The notes: generated from the sequence alone by a model not told the origin. A DNA stretch of 64,000 nucleotides from Sulfurospirillum deleyianum DSM 6946 (GCF_000024885.1 NC_013512.1:62001-126000), one strand, 5' to 3'. Shown: positions 44,074 through 53,320, numbered from the stretch's first letter. Numbers and translations: made by a program.

Positions 44074-45765
44074 ATGAAAATCTCGACAAGAATTCTACTG
44101 TTACTGGTGTTATCGTTGCTCATTTTGGGATTAAGTATTATTGGTATTTCTTATTACAATACAAAATCGAATGCAAAAGCATTTCTTGCTGATTATGAAA
44201 AAAGTTCCTATACGTTTTACGAGAATGAACTAAAAACCATTATGGAGATTGTGCAACAAACTGTTCACGCCATTTATAAAGACCAAAAAGCAAAAGGCTC
44301 GAGTGATGAGCAGATTAAAAAAGCAATTCTAGCAAAACTGGACATGTTACAATTTTTTAACGATAAAAGTGGTTACATCTTCGTGTATACCCATGAAGGC
44401 ACCAATATTTTAACCCCCACCAATAGAGCGCTTCAAGGTCAAAACCTAATCGGACTTAAAGACAGTAACGGTGTTTTACTGATTAAAGAGTTGATTGAAG
44501 CAGCAAAAAAGGGTGGAGGATTAGTCAAATACCACTTTCCAAAAATAAAAGACGGCAAACCCCTTCCAAAATTTTCCTATGCCATCTCTTTTGAACCTTA
44601 TAATTGGATGATTGGCACAGGAGTGTATGTTGATAATGTTGATGCAGAGATAGGAAAACTTCAAGATCAAATTCATGCAAATACCACCGAAGAAATCCAA
44701 TCGTTTTTGGCTATTTCTATTATTTTACTGTTTTTAAGCCTTGGCGCAACGCTCTTTATCGTTCAGCGCACCATCTCAAGACCACTCAATGACCTTATAG
44801 AGCGTGCGAACAATCTCTCCAGCGGTGATGGTGATTTGACCCGTAAACTTGACGTGATTGGTAGTGATGAGATTGCACAAGCGAGTGCGAGTATTAACCG
44901 TTTTATTGAGAAAGTGCGTCTGCTCATTAGCGAGGCTAAAAATCTTTCCAATGAAAACTCCTCTATCTCACATCAACTCTCTTCAACTTCACTTGAAGTA
45001 GGGCGTGCGGTTGAAACCTCCATGAACATTGTAGGGAACACAACCACAAGAGCACAGATTCTAAAACAAGAGATGAATACAGGTATCACCGAAGCTAAAG
45101 TAGGAAAAGAAGAGCTTCTAAAAGCCAATGCGTTTCTTAGTGAAGCCAACGGAGCCATCTTAGAGCTGACACAAGAGATACAAACGAGTGCGGCAACCGA
45201 AATTGAACTTGCTCATAAAATTCAACAATTAAGTTTGGACGCTTCTCAAGTCAAAGATATTTTGGTGGTCATTGGTGACATTGCAGACCAAACCAATCTT
45301 TTAGCGCTTAATGCGGCTATCGAAGCCGCAAGGGCGGGTGAACACGGACGTGGTTTTGCCGTTGTTGCGGATGAGGTACGAAAACTCGCCGAACGTACGC
45401 AAAAGAGTCTTCAAGAAATCAATGCCACCATCAATGTCATTGTTCAAGCCATTATGGATAGTTCGGAACAGATGAGTGCGAACTCTCAAAAAGTGGAGTC
45501 TTTAGCTACAACCGCCAATGGGGTTGAGAGTAAAATTAACCATATGTTAAATGTGATGAATAACGCAACTCAGGTCTCCGATAAAACCGCAGAAAATTAC
45601 TTGAAAACGGGTGCAGATATTGAATTGATGATTAATGACGTAGCACAGATTAACGACATCTCCAGTCAAAACGCTAGAAGTGTGGAAGAGATAGCTGGAG
45701 CAGCGGAACACCTCAGCAAAATGACCGAAATGCTCAACCTCAAACTCTCCGAATTTAGAACCTGA
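44074..45765 (+). CDS. Methyl-accepting chemotaxis protein with sCache_2 sensor (paralogue 2)
   Basis: A 563-residue receptor of the same architecture and length as its upstream neighbour. The sCache_2 domain (about 35-200) differs at many positions (for example [20 protein letters not shown] and [13 protein letters not shown]). From HAMP onward the two are almost identical, including an unbroken run of about 80 residues starting [11 protein letters not shown]. It probably senses a different ligand and signals through the same CheA/CheW array. Confidence 0.94.
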   Translation: MKISTRILLLLVLSLLILGLSIIGISYYNTKSNAKAFLADYEKSSYTFYENELKTIMEIVQQTVHAIYKDQKAKGSSDEQIKKAILAKLDMLQFFNDKSGYIFVYTHEGTNILTPTNRALQGQNLIGLKDSNGVLLIKELIEAAKKGGGLVKYHFPKIKDGKPLPKFSYAISFEPYNWMIGTGVYVDNVDAEIGKLQDQIHANTTEEIQSFLAISIILLFLSLGATLFIVQRTISRPLNDLIERANNLSSGDGDLTRKLDVIGSDEIAQASASINRFIEKVRLLISEAKNLSNENSSISHQLSSTSLEVGRAVETSMNIVGNTTTRAQILKQEMNTGITEAKVGKEELLKANAFLSEANGAILELTQEIQTSAATEIELAHKIQQLSLDASQVKDILVVIGDIADQTNLLALNAAIEAARAGEHGRGFAVVADEVRKLAERTQKSLQEINATINVIVQAIMDSSEQMSANSQKVESLATTANGVESKINHMLNVMNNATQVSDKTAENYLKTGADIELMINDVAQINDISSQNARSVEEIAGAAEHLSKMTEMLNLKLSEFRT

Positions 45766-45782
45766 TACCTTTACATGTAAAA

Positions 45783-45806
45783 AGGATTTAGCAAAGGCTA
45801 AATCCT
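45783..45806 (+). terminator. Terminator remnant after chemoreceptor 2
   Basis: AGGATTTAGC-AAAG-GCTAAATCCT repeats the hairpin of the upstream paralogue, but the following T-run is replaced by CCATCC, so it may terminate poorly. It follows a TTTACATGTAAA copy (45770-45781). Confidence 0.6.
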
Positions 45807-45824
45807 CCATCCAAACAGGACTTT

Positions 45825-45865
45825 ACTTCACACTTTTTTGCTTTACATGTAAGAAAGTGTGAAGT
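45825..45865. repeat. 12-bp inverted repeat enclosing an iterated palindrome
   Basis: ACTTCACACTTT (45825-45836) and AAAGTGTGAAGT (45854-45865) are exact inverted arms. The interval holds a CTTTACATGTAAG copy, giving a nested palindrome. A further small hairpin AGTGC-TTTC-GCACT follows. It may replace the lost terminator or form a regulatory RNA before pdxY. Confidence 0.55.
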
Positions 45866-45952
45866 GCTTTCGCACTAAAATTTTGATACAAAATGGGATT
45901 GACCATTACACCCTGAGTTTCTCAAAATTGATTCGTGAAAAAGGTTTTTGCA

Positions 45953-46801
45953 ATGAATATTCTCTCCATCCAATCGCACGTTGTTTTTGGTCATGTTGGC
46001 AATGCGGCGGCGGTTTTTCCTATGCAGCGTTTAGGGGTTGAAGTCTGGCCACTTCATACCGTACAATTTTCCAACCACACAGGCTATGGTTCATGGAAAG
46101 GGCGGGTGTTTGATGGTTTCTTTGTTGATGAACTGCTAGAGGGACTGGCACAACGAGAGATACTGCACACCTGCGATGGCGTGGTCTCTGGCTACATGGG
46201 CTCTCCTGATTTGGGTTATGCCATTTTAGGAGCGGTGGGAGAGGTGAAAAAAGCCAATCCTAAGGCGCTGTATTGTTGTGACCCTGTTATTGGGGATGTG
46301 GGACGTGGTATTTTTGTCAGGCAGGGTATTCCTGAATTTATGGCAGAACATGCGTGTCGTGTTGCGGATATTATGACGCCCAATCATTTTGAGCTTGAGT
46401 ACCTCACACACCAGAGCGTTCACACCAAAGAAAGCCTTAAAAGTGCCATAGAAGCTTTACATGCCAAAGGTCCTCGCATTGTGCTGGTTACCTCAGTACA
46501 TTTAGACGATACCCCTCATGATGCCTTAGATTTGGTTGTTTCTGAAAAAGGACAATGTTGGAGAGTGCGTACCCCAAAACTCAATATTACCCTTAGTGGC
46601 ACGGGCGATACCATTACCGCTCTCTTTTTTGTTCACTATTTACGAACACGGTGTATCAAAACCGCTCTGTGCAATGCCACTTCTTCTATTTATGGATTGC
46701 TGAAAAAAACTGAATGTGCTTCTTCACGAGAAATTTTACTTATTTTTGCCCAAGAAGAGATTGTCTCTCCTTCATGCTACTTTGATGCAGTGCCATTGTA
46801 G
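45953..46801 (+). CDS. pdxY: Pyridoxal kinase (PdxY)
   Basis: A 282-residue ribokinase-fold enzyme that phosphorylates pyridoxal for PLP salvage. It begins [20 protein letters not shown], with [23 protein letters not shown] and the anion-hole [13 protein letters not shown] (catalytic Asp). The ATG at 45953 has AAAAAGG upstream; the in-frame GTG at 45935 is less likely. Length is typical of PdxY. Confidence 0.92.
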   Translation: MNILSIQSHVVFGHVGNAAAVFPMQRLGVEVWPLHTVQFSNHTGYGSWKGRVFDGFFVDELLEGLAQREILHTCDGVVSGYMGSPDLGYAILGAVGEVKKANPKALYCCDPVIGDVGRGIFVRQGIPEFMAEHACRVADIMTPNHFELEYLTHQSVHTKESLKSAIEALHAKGPRIVLVTSVHLDDTPHDALDLVVSEKGQCWRVRTPKLNITLSGTGDTITALFFVHYLRTRCIKTALCNATSSIYGLLKKTECASSREILLIFAQEEIVSPSCYFDAVPL

Positions 46802-46818
46802 GCAAAGTTTTGGGGTGT

Positions 46819-46824
46819 TATAAT
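46819..46824 (+). promoter_or_regulatory. -10 box of hemJ
   Basis: GGTGTTATAATGC contains TATAAT with a TG upstream, 29 nt before the TTG start of hemJ. Confidence 0.5.
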
Positions 46825-46852
46825 GCTTAAAAGAATTGAAGAAGGATAGCAT

Positions 46853-47365
46853 TTGGAATACTACAAATGGGTTTTAGCCTTCCATGTGATGGCATTTCTT
46901 TCGTGGATGGCAATGCTTTTTTATTTGCCTCGTCTTTTTGTTTATCATGTGGAGCATGCTGAAAAAAAAAGCTTTGTTGATGTGGTAAAAATCCAAGAGT
47001 ATAAAATGTATAAATATATCGGGCTTCCTGCCTTTTGGGCGACACTGGCGAGTGGACTTTTGATGATTATCCTCGATACCCAACTGCTTAGCAGTGGCGG
47101 ATGGATTTACGCCAAATTTGCAGTTGTACTCGCTCTTACTCTCTACTCTTTTTCGCTCGAGAAATACCGCTTAGAACTTGCTAATGGCACCTGCATGAAA
47201 AGTGGAAAATTCTTTCGAGCCTACAACGAAGTTCCAACTGCTTTAGCCGTTTTAATTGTAGGCTATGTTATCACTAAAAGCTTTTCATGGGCATTTACAC
47301 TGATTACGTTGGGTATTTTAGCGATGATTATGGATATGATTTTGGATGGGAAAGAGAAAAAGTAG
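46853..47365 (+). CDS. hemJ: Protoporphyrinogen oxidase HemJ
   Basis: A 170-residue membrane enzyme that oxidises protoporphyrinogen IX in haem synthesis. Four membrane helices are visible. The conserved His is in LAFHVMAFLSWMAMLFYLPR and a second in VYHVEHAE; EVPTALAVLIV is typical. It uses a TTG start after GAAGGA. It ends within a 30-bp palindrome and is convergent with the cytochrome b cluster, which itself needs haem. Confidence 0.88.
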   Translation: MEYYKWVLAFHVMAFLSWMAMLFYLPRLFVYHVEHAEKKSFVDVVKIQEYKMYKYIGLPAFWATLASGLLMIILDTQLLSSGGWIYAKFAVVLALTLYSFSLEKYRLELANGTCMKSGKFFRAYNEVPTALAVLIVGYVITKSFSWAFTLITLGILAMIMDMILDGKEKK

Positions 47366-47388
47366 TCTTTACATGTAAAGACTACTTT
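47359..47388. terminator. 30-bp perfect palindrome between hemJ and the cytochrome b cluster
   Basis: The iterated TTTACATGTAAA core is extended by GTC/GAC and AGTA/TACT steps to a perfect 30-bp palindrome that includes the hemJ stop codon and overlaps the stop of the convergent small gene. On the minus strand it is followed by CTACTTTTTCTC, a good terminator for the cytochrome operon; on the + strand the T-run is weak. Confidence 0.65.
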
Positions 47389-47635
47389 ATCCTTCTTTGT
47401 GATGCGTGCGTTGCAGAATGATTTTAATGTAAAGCAAAAGAGAAACCACTAAAAAATAACCTATGATGGTATATCCCATCGTATTTCGCTTTTGTTGTTC
47501 AACTGTTTCAATGACCTCTTGAACTTCAACATGTGTGGTTTGCACAAAGGAAGAATGGTAAGGTAAGAACTCTAAACCCACATACAAAACGCTCATAAAA
47601 AAGAGGATGATGGCAAAAATTTTAAGATTTGGCAT
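47387..47635 (-). CDS. Small two-helix membrane protein of the cytochrome b cluster
   Basis: An 82-residue protein with two hydrophobic segments (about 5-20 and 54-74) and a polar linker, ending in RTHHKEG. It is not recognised and has no haem-binding CxxCH. It overlaps the cytochrome b gene by 14 nt and occupies the place where a cytochrome c1/PetC gene is usually found, so it may be a small subunit of the complex. Confidence 0.65.
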   Translation of the reverse strand: MPNLKIFAIILFFMSVLYVGLEFLPYHSSFVQTTHVEVQEVIETVEQQKRNTMGYTIIGYFLVVSLLLYIKIILQRTHHKEG

Positions 47636-48782
47636 GTGCTTCCTTTTGGGATAAAAACGGCAACAAAATAAAAAGGGTCATTATTAAGGTTGAAAAAATA
47701 AATCCCAACCATAACGTAAGCTCTGTTGTGGGAAGTTTTCCTAAAATCGTCAGTGCCACCAAAGAGAGTACCAATGCCCAAAACCACGCACAAAAGTAAG
47801 GACGCTGATGTGCGGGAATGCGTCTAGGGTTTCTGTCTAAAAGAGGCATCAAGAGCAAGCCCACATTGACCACGACCAAAGAGATCATGCCAATGTACGA
47901 ACCTTTAATCATCCCAATGTCAAAGAAGAAGCTCTTTAGCAGTTGTAGCATCCATAAAAAATACCACTCAGGATAGATATGAGAGGGTGTGTCGGCTGGA
48001 TTGGCGGGGGTGAGATTGAGGGCGTCAAAGGCAATGGAGCTTTGAAAAAAGACGCAATAAAAAAAGAACGCTAAAAAGAGGGTAGATGCTAAAAGTGGTT
48101 TTAAAACGGCATTGGAGAAAAAAGGTTTTGGCTCTTTTGCGGGTAAAACATGTTTGCTAAAACGCTCCTCTTTGCTTACATGTAAACCTTTACGATTCCA
48201 TGAAAGTTTGGTCGTAGCGTACCATTTTATAAAGTCCGTATGCACAAGAATCATCAAGGCAATGGCAAAGGGCATCACCACAATATGCAGCGTGTAAAAA
48301 CGAAGTAGGGTGATGCCACTCACACTAAAATCACCTCGCACCCAGAGCACAATGTCCTCTCCAGCGCCTGGAATATACTCCAATAAGCTCGTAATCACCT
48401 GCGCCGCCCAGTAGCTCATCTGCCCCATCGGAAGCACGTAGCCTGTAAAACCTATCACCATACAGCAAAAGTAGAGCACCATACCGTTATACCAATACTT
48501 CGTTTTACCGTGTTTATAAAAACCAAAATAGAGCATACCCAACAGATGAATGTAGAGCAGTAAAAAGAAAAAAGTCGAACCCACAGCGTGAATACTTCGC
48601 CAAAGCCAACCGTAGTCTACCTCATGCATAATCGTCGTGTGGACACTCTCAAAAGCTTGATTGGCATCAGGGATATAGTGCATGGCAAGAAAAATACCTG
48701 AAATCAAAAGCAAAAGGCACACAATGACCATAATGGTGCCTGTGTAGAGTAAGATGTTGAAATTACTGAGTTTGAGATTCAT
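47622..48782 (-). CDS. petB: Cytochrome b of a Rieske/cytochrome b complex
   Basis: A 386-residue inner-membrane quinol-oxidising subunit with about eight helices. Helix 2 has His ligands in SIHAVGS and YIHLLG (13 residues between). Helix 4 has TLHIVV and LVHTDF (14 between, as in cytochrome b6). The quinol site motif is PEWYFLW. The first helix region is short. It overlaps the Rieske gene by 4 nt. A TTACATGTAA copy (48176-48185) is read as GLHVS. Confidence 0.9.
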   Translation of the reverse strand: MNLKLSNFNILLYTGTIMVIVCLLLLISGIFLAMHYIPDANQAFESVHTTIMHEVDYGWLWRSIHAVGSTFFFLLLYIHLLGMLYFGFYKHGKTKYWYNGMVLYFCCMVIGFTGYVLPMGQMSYWAAQVITSLLEYIPGAGEDIVLWVRGDFSVSGITLLRFYTLHIVVMPFAIALMILVHTDFIKWYATTKLSWNRKGLHVSKEERFSKHVLPAKEPKPFFSNAVLKPLLASTLFLAFFFYCVFFQSSIAFDALNLTPANPADTPSHIYPEWYFLWMLQLLKSFFFDIGMIKGSYIGMISLVVVNVGLLLMPLLDRNPRRIPAHQRPYFCAWFWALVLSLVALTILGKLPTTELTLWLGFIFSTLIMTLFILLPFLSQKEAHAKS

Positions 48783-49279
48783 GCGTTTGCTTTCTCCATC
48801 AGTTGAAGGTAGGCTTCACTCACTTCCCCGACAATTAACGTTTCACCTTCGATTTTAAAGGGAGGAATGACGAGGGGTTTGCTGACAGGTCCAGCAATGG
48901 CAATGCCATTTTGATCAAACTGTCCATTGTGACAAGGGCAAATAAATTTTTTTGCTTGACTTTCATACTTTGGAACACAGCCTAGATGGGTGCAAATGCC
49001 TATCATCACTGTGTAAAAGTAGTCACCAATCTGAATATCACGCTTTTCATCTAAAGGTAAAGAGGCATCTTTTTTAAGAATAAAAAGCGGTTTTTTCTGC
49101 CATGTGAAAAAGGAGACTTCATTGAGGGGAAGGGTGGTGGTATCAATAAACGTAGCCGCATCCAAACGGGCCTTTTTGGGTGGTTCTAAAGAGGTAAACA
49201 TGGTTTTCACACTAAAGTACACACCGCTCCCCGCCAAAGCGATGAGCGAGTAGTTCACAATTCGACGGTTCCTATCCAT
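48779..49279 (-). CDS. petA: Rieske iron-sulfur protein
   Basis: A 166-residue protein with an N-terminal anchor (about 8-26) preceded by an Arg-Arg pair (DRNRRIVNYSLIALAG), consistent with Tat export. The [2Fe-2S] ligands are in CTHLGCVP and CPCHNGQFD, and the disulfide Cys are the second in each. It accepts electrons from quinol at cytochrome b. It is the first gene of the cluster. Confidence 0.92.
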   Translation of the reverse strand: MDRNRRIVNYSLIALAGSGVYFSVKTMFTSLEPPKKARLDAATFIDTTTLPLNEVSFFTWQKKPLFILKKDASLPLDEKRDIQIGDYFYTVMIGICTHLGCVPKYESQAKKFICPCHNGQFDQNGIAIAGPVSKPLVIPPFKIEGETLIVGEVSEAYLQLMEKANA

Positions 49280-49340
49280 TCACACAATCCTTTTCCACGG
49301 CTTTACTTGGCTATTGTACCAAAACTTTTTCAATGCGTTT

Positions 49341-50360
49341 TTAACCCATAGGATACAAAATCTCTTTTTGTACCGTTTCACATGCTTTTAAAATTTCAGG
49401 ACTTAAACTTATCTCCAAAGCTTTAAAACTCTCTTCAAGCTGAGAGGCATAGCGTGCGCCAATAATCGTTGAAGCAACAAAATCAAAATGCATACTCCAT
49501 GCAACCGCAAGGGTGATGGGACTTAAATCATACGTTTTGGCAATTTCAAGATAGCGTGTGGTCGCAGCGAGGGTTTTTTCATTGACAAAGCGTTTGGCCA
49601 TCAAGCGTTGTCGTGCGTCAGGATGGCTCATGTATTCGCCAAAGCGTGTGTGGGGGTCAATGAAAGAATGATTATATTTACCACTGAGCACCCCTCCTGC
49701 CATTGGAGAGTAGGGCAAAAGTGAAACTTTTTCTGTACGGCAGAGGGTTGAAAGTTCATCTAAAAAACGAGGATTGAGGAGTGAAAAGTTATTTTGGATG
49801 GACTCAAAACGTGCGAGTTTTTCGTAATGTGCGATGGTATTGGATTTGCAAAGTCCATAAGCAGTGTCGTTGGATGTTCCAAGATAGCGTACTTTCCCGC
49901 TTTGAACAAGAGCATCGAGGGCTCTCATAGACTCCTCTTTGGGAATAATGGTATCTGGCCAATGCACTTGATAGAGGTCAATGTAATCCGTTTTTAAACG
50001 TTTTAAACTTCCCTCAACGGCTCTTTGAATATGAAATGCATCAATGGCTGTTAATCCGTGGCGAATCGGTGGAACAAACCAGCCATTGGCTGCACCTGCG
50101 ATTTTAGAGGCTAAGATAATGCTCTCTCTAGGTTTGCTTTGAAGCCATTCGCCTATCATCTCTTCGGTTAATCCCGCATAATCACTTTTGGGTGGTACAG
50201 GATAGAGTTCTGCGGTATCAAAAAAGTTAATGCCTCTCTCATACGCAGTATCTAAAATTTTAAAAGACTCTTTTTTATCGCTCCAACTACCAAAACTCAT
50301 TGTGCCCATACAAATAGGTGTTACCCGTAAGCCACTTTTTCCAATGTACCGGTATTCCAT
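49341..50360 (-). CDS. Aldo/keto reductase
   Basis: A 339-residue NADPH-dependent TIM-barrel oxidoreductase. N-terminus MEYRYIGKSGLRVTPICMGTMSFGSW; catalytic Asp/Tyr in NFFDTAELYPV, Lys in IILASKIAG, His in YQVHWPD; C-terminal cofactor segment STIIGARYASQLEES. It belongs to the YajO/Tas-like AKR branch. The substrate is unknown. It is divergent from the following response regulator. Confidence 0.9.
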   Translation of the reverse strand: MEYRYIGKSGLRVTPICMGTMSFGSWSDKKESFKILDTAYERGINFFDTAELYPVPPKSDYAGLTEEMIGEWLQSKPRESIILASKIAGAANGWFVPPIRHGLTAIDAFHIQRAVEGSLKRLKTDYIDLYQVHWPDTIIPKEESMRALDALVQSGKVRYLGTSNDTAYGLCKSNTIAHYEKLARFESIQNNFSLLNPRFLDELSTLCRTEKVSLLPYSPMAGGVLSGKYNHSFIDPHTRFGEYMSHPDARQRLMAKRFVNEKTLAATTRYLEIAKTYDLSPITLAVAWSMHFDFVASTIIGARYASQLEESFKALEISLSPEILKACETVQKEILYPMG

Positions 50361-50450
50361 TTAAAACCTTTATTGTTTTAATATTAAATTAACACTAATA
50401 TGTCATTATTTTACAGGCAATTACACTGCAATAAAAAGAGAGCTGAAGAT

Positions 50451-50531
50451 AAAAAGCCTGATGCGAACATACGATGATTTTACTCAATCAAGACTTAAAG
50501 ACTAAGAGTATTGAGCTAAAATAGGCTTTTT
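50451..50531 (+). other. Nested inverted repeats in a 283-bp intergenic gap (possible structured RNA)
   Basis: AAAAAGCCT (50451-50459) and AGGCTTTTT (50523-50531) are exact inverted arms; inside, CTCAAT (50483-50488) and ATTGAG (50510-50515) form a second pair. The outer right arm ends in a T-run and merges with a TTTACATGTAAA copy (50529-50540). It could be a small RNA with its own terminator or a leader of the regulator gene. The rest of 50361-50643 shows no gene. Confidence 0.35.
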
Positions 50532-50643
50532 ACATGTAAATTTTTTGAGACTCTATTAGCTTGGTACAAGCATGGATACGTCACAATAAAGTAGGTTTAT
50601 AAAAGATGAAGAGTCAGCATCCACGAAAAAAGAGGAGTGTTGT

Positions 50644-51309
50644 GTGTCTTATCGGGTATTGATTTTAGAAGACAATACATTATTGCTTCAAACATTAGAA
50701 GATTTTTTATTGGAACATGCGTTTATTTGTACATTGGTTAAAAGTGGTAAAGAGGCGTTAGAAGCGTGTTATCAGAACAGTTTTGATCTTTACTTGGTGG
50801 ATGTGAAAGTTCCTGATATTAATGGGTTTGAAGTTTTAAACGCCTTACGCCACTCAGGAGATAGAACCCCTGCTATTTTTATTACTTCATTAAATGATCA
50901 AGAGAGTCTCACCAAAGGGTTTCTTTTGGGTGGGGATGATTATATTAAGAAACCGTTTGATTTACAAGAATTATTGTTACGTATGAAGGCGATTTTAACA
51001 CGTACCAAAGGGTTTGTGGATGATTGGTTAATCATTGATGATGAGTATAAACTCAATCTTGCGCGCAAGCGTCTGTTTAAAGGTAATGTTGAACTTGATT
51101 TAAATTTGAAAGATTTTGAGCTGTTATATCTGCTAGTGAAAGAAAGAGGGCATGTGATTACGAAAGAGATGATTCATAATCACTTGTGGAACAGTTGTGA
51201 AGAGATTAATGAGGGTTCTGTTCGAGTCTATATTAACAATCTCAAGAAAATTTTTGGAAAAGAGACGATTGTTAATATTCGAAGTATTGGGTATCGCTTT
51301 GAGAAGTAG
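50644..51309 (+). CDS. OmpR-family response regulator
   Basis: A 221-residue regulator with receiver domain (RVLILEDNTLLLQ, Asp in LYLVDVKVPDING, Lys in YIKKPF) and winged helix (about 130-221, ending VNIRSIGYRFEK). GTG start after GAGGAG. It overlaps the kinase gene by about 11 nt and resembles the regulator at 29777-30445 in organisation. Confidence 0.9.
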   Translation: MSYRVLILEDNTLLLQTLEDFLLEHAFICTLVKSGKEALEACYQNSFDLYLVDVKVPDINGFEVLNALRHSGDRTPAIFITSLNDQESLTKGFLLGGDDYIKKPFDLQELLLRMKAILTRTKGFVDDWLIIDDEYKLNLARKRLFKGNVELDLNLKDFELLYLLVKERGHVITKEMIHNHLWNSCEEINEGSVRVYINNLKKIFGKETIVNIRSIGYRFEK

Positions 51310-52144
51310 CGATAGAGTCTTTTTTATTCGCACCATTGTGATTTTTAGTATCGTGATGTGGTGTTTTACTTTTTTGAGTGTATGGGTGTGTGAACACGTT
51401 CAAAACAAATACCTCTCGTTTGCGCTTCTTGGATTTATTGCGGTTATTATTGGTTATTTTTTTGTCTCTTATACATTATCATCCTTGTTTAAAACCAACC
51501 ATTTTTTAGATATTTTACTGAAAGATACGCTACATGAGTTGAACATTCCCCTCTCTGTTATCAAAGCCAATTTACAAATGTTACAAAGCAGTGAAGAAGA
51601 TAGTAAAAAAATCAAACGTCTTTTGCGCATTGAACAGGCAAGTCATGATTTGTATGAGCTCTATCAAGAAGTAGATTATTATATTAAAAAAGAGATTCGA
51701 AGAGATGTGCGTGAATCGTTTTTTCTAGATGAAGTGGTTATGCAGGTGATTGAGAAGCAAAAAGAGCTTTATGAAGGTGTTGAGATATACACGCAGGGGT
51801 TACATGTAAACCTTTTTGCGGATAAACATGGTTTTGCTAAAGTGATTTCAAATTTACTGCACAATGCGATTAAGTACAATGTGGATACCCATCCCATTCA
51901 CATAACCTATCAAGATACAAGGCTTTGCATCGAAGATCAGGGAATTGGAATGAGCGAGTCTGAACTTTTTTTAGTTTTTAATCGTTATTATCAAGCCGAT
52001 ACCGCACATGAGGGGTATGGAATAGGGCTTAGTTTAGTAAAAGCGTATTGCGATGAATGTAAGATTAAATTGCGGATAGATTCTCAAAAAGGGCGTGGTA
52101 CGAAAGTGATTTTAGACATTGCGTATCTTCTTTATAAAACGTGA
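51299..52144 (+). CDS. Histidine kinase without an extracytoplasmic sensor domain
   Basis: About 281 residues. Two adjacent membrane helices (about 8-30 and 38-58) are joined by a loop of only ~10 residues, then acceptor His in DTLHELNIPLSVIKAN, N box ISNLLHNAIKYN, G boxes CIEDQGIGMSE and GYGIGLSLVKAY. No periplasmic domain is present, so it resembles intramembrane-sensing kinases. The start is a TTG overlapping the regulator's end; it is not certain. A TTACATGTAA copy (51800-51809) is read as GLHVN. Confidence 0.82.
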   Translation: MRSSDRVFFIRTIVIFSIVMWCFTFLSVWVCEHVQNKYLSFALLGFIAVIIGYFFVSYTLSSLFKTNHFLDILLKDTLHELNIPLSVIKANLQMLQSSEEDSKKIKRLLRIEQASHDLYELYQEVDYYIKKEIRRDVRESFFLDEVVMQVIEKQKELYEGVEIYTQGLHVNLFADKHGFAKVISNLLHNAIKYNVDTHPIHITYQDTRLCIEDQGIGMSESELFLVFNRYYQADTAHEGYGIGLSLVKAYCDECKIKLRIDSQKGRGTKVILDIAYLLYKT

Positions 52145-52180
52145 TATAATGAAACTAAAATCGTCATGGATGGTAGTATC

Positions 52181-53317
52181 ATGGAAAACGGAGCACTTTT
52201 GGAGGAAGAGAAGGGGAGTTTTTTAGTCCATTCACAACTCTTTTTAAAGGCGTTTGAGAACTCTTTTATGGAGTATTTTTCCACATTATGGAAGAAACTA
52301 AATCATGAAACGCATGATGAAGAGATAGAACGCCTTGGCAAGACACTTTATGAGAGTCTCTTTAAGTGCGATCAAGAGATTGCCTTTCTTCGAAACGAAT
52401 TACTAGTAACGATGCGGTATGATGAAATAAAGATGCAGTTTTTAGTAACACGCAGTTTATTTTATGTGATTGAACAGTACATTGCTTTTTGTCATGAGCA
52501 CAAAAGTGTTTCGTATTTGGAGCTTTTATGTGAATGTATTCAACGTTTTATCGCTGTTTGTGAACAAAAAGAGACCAATAGCTCTTTGGTAGAGTCTTTC
52601 AATGATTTTGTGTTTAGTGGTGATGTTTTGTTAACCCATACCAATACAATTATTGAAAGTTTTCATAGGATGCAAAACGCAGATGAAAAAATCATCTTTC
52701 TTAATTTGTATAAAGGGGTGCCTATTAGTTCTGAGGCAACCATTGTTGCGATTGAGGGGGAGAGTGTTAGTTTTAAAGTAGATGCGCTGCAAGCCATTGC
52801 TATCAAATTAGATAATCATGCCTTTATCGTTAAAAATAACTACTTTAGCAAACATATGAAAGCTGATGTCCTTTCGTACAACTTCCAAACCAATACCGTC
52901 ACTTTAAGTAACTTTATTTATTTACTCAATATGCCAGCACTTCAAAGAGAGTCCATTCGTGTGCATCCTGATATCGTGGCAACTGTTCATTTACATCAAT
53001 TTAATACAGTTCAAACCAGTGGAAGGTTGTATGACCTCTCTATGAACGGTTTAGGGGTTGTGAGCAATGAAAATAATGGCATTTTTGTAGGAGCGCATGT
53101 CATGATCGAGTTTGAACTCAATGGCATGAGTAATGATCGCAAAATAGAGTTACAAGGTGAAGTGATCAATATTATTGAGTATAACAATTCGTATCGTTAT
53201 TGTATGCGTATTTTTCCTGATCGCATTATGAGTCAAAAAATTCTTGATTATATTACGAAGCGTGAGAAAGAGATTCTTGAAGAACTCCAGAGTGAACTTC
53301 AAGAATATACGATTTAG
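52181..53317 (+). CDS. PilZ-domain protein
   Basis: About 378 residues. The C-terminal ~110 residues form a PilZ domain with RESIRV (the c-di-GMP Arg pair in relaxed form) and DLSMNGLGV. The N-terminal ~260 residues are helical and beta mixtures without a clear family and may act as the output part. It is 36 nt after the kinase gene. An upstream in-frame ATG at 52166 is possible; the one at 52181 has a better GGATGG site. Confidence 0.8.
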   Translation: MENGALLEEEKGSFLVHSQLFLKAFENSFMEYFSTLWKKLNHETHDEEIERLGKTLYESLFKCDQEIAFLRNELLVTMRYDEIKMQFLVTRSLFYVIEQYIAFCHEHKSVSYLELLCECIQRFIAVCEQKETNSSLVESFNDFVFSGDVLLTHTNTIIESFHRMQNADEKIIFLNLYKGVPISSEATIVAIEGESVSFKVDALQAIAIKLDNHAFIVKNNYFSKHMKADVLSYNFQTNTVTLSNFIYLLNMPALQRESIRVHPDIVATVHLHQFNTVQTSGRLYDLSMNGLGVVSNENNGIFVGAHVMIEFELNGMSNDRKIELQGEVINIIEYNNSYRYCMRIFPDRIMSQKILDYITKREKEILEELQSELQEYTI

Positions 53318-53320
53318 GCG

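Noticed and set aside
42176-45765. Assembly duplication creating the two chemoreceptors
   Set aside because: The sensor domains, the intergenic DNA and many synonymous positions differ, so these are real paralogues.
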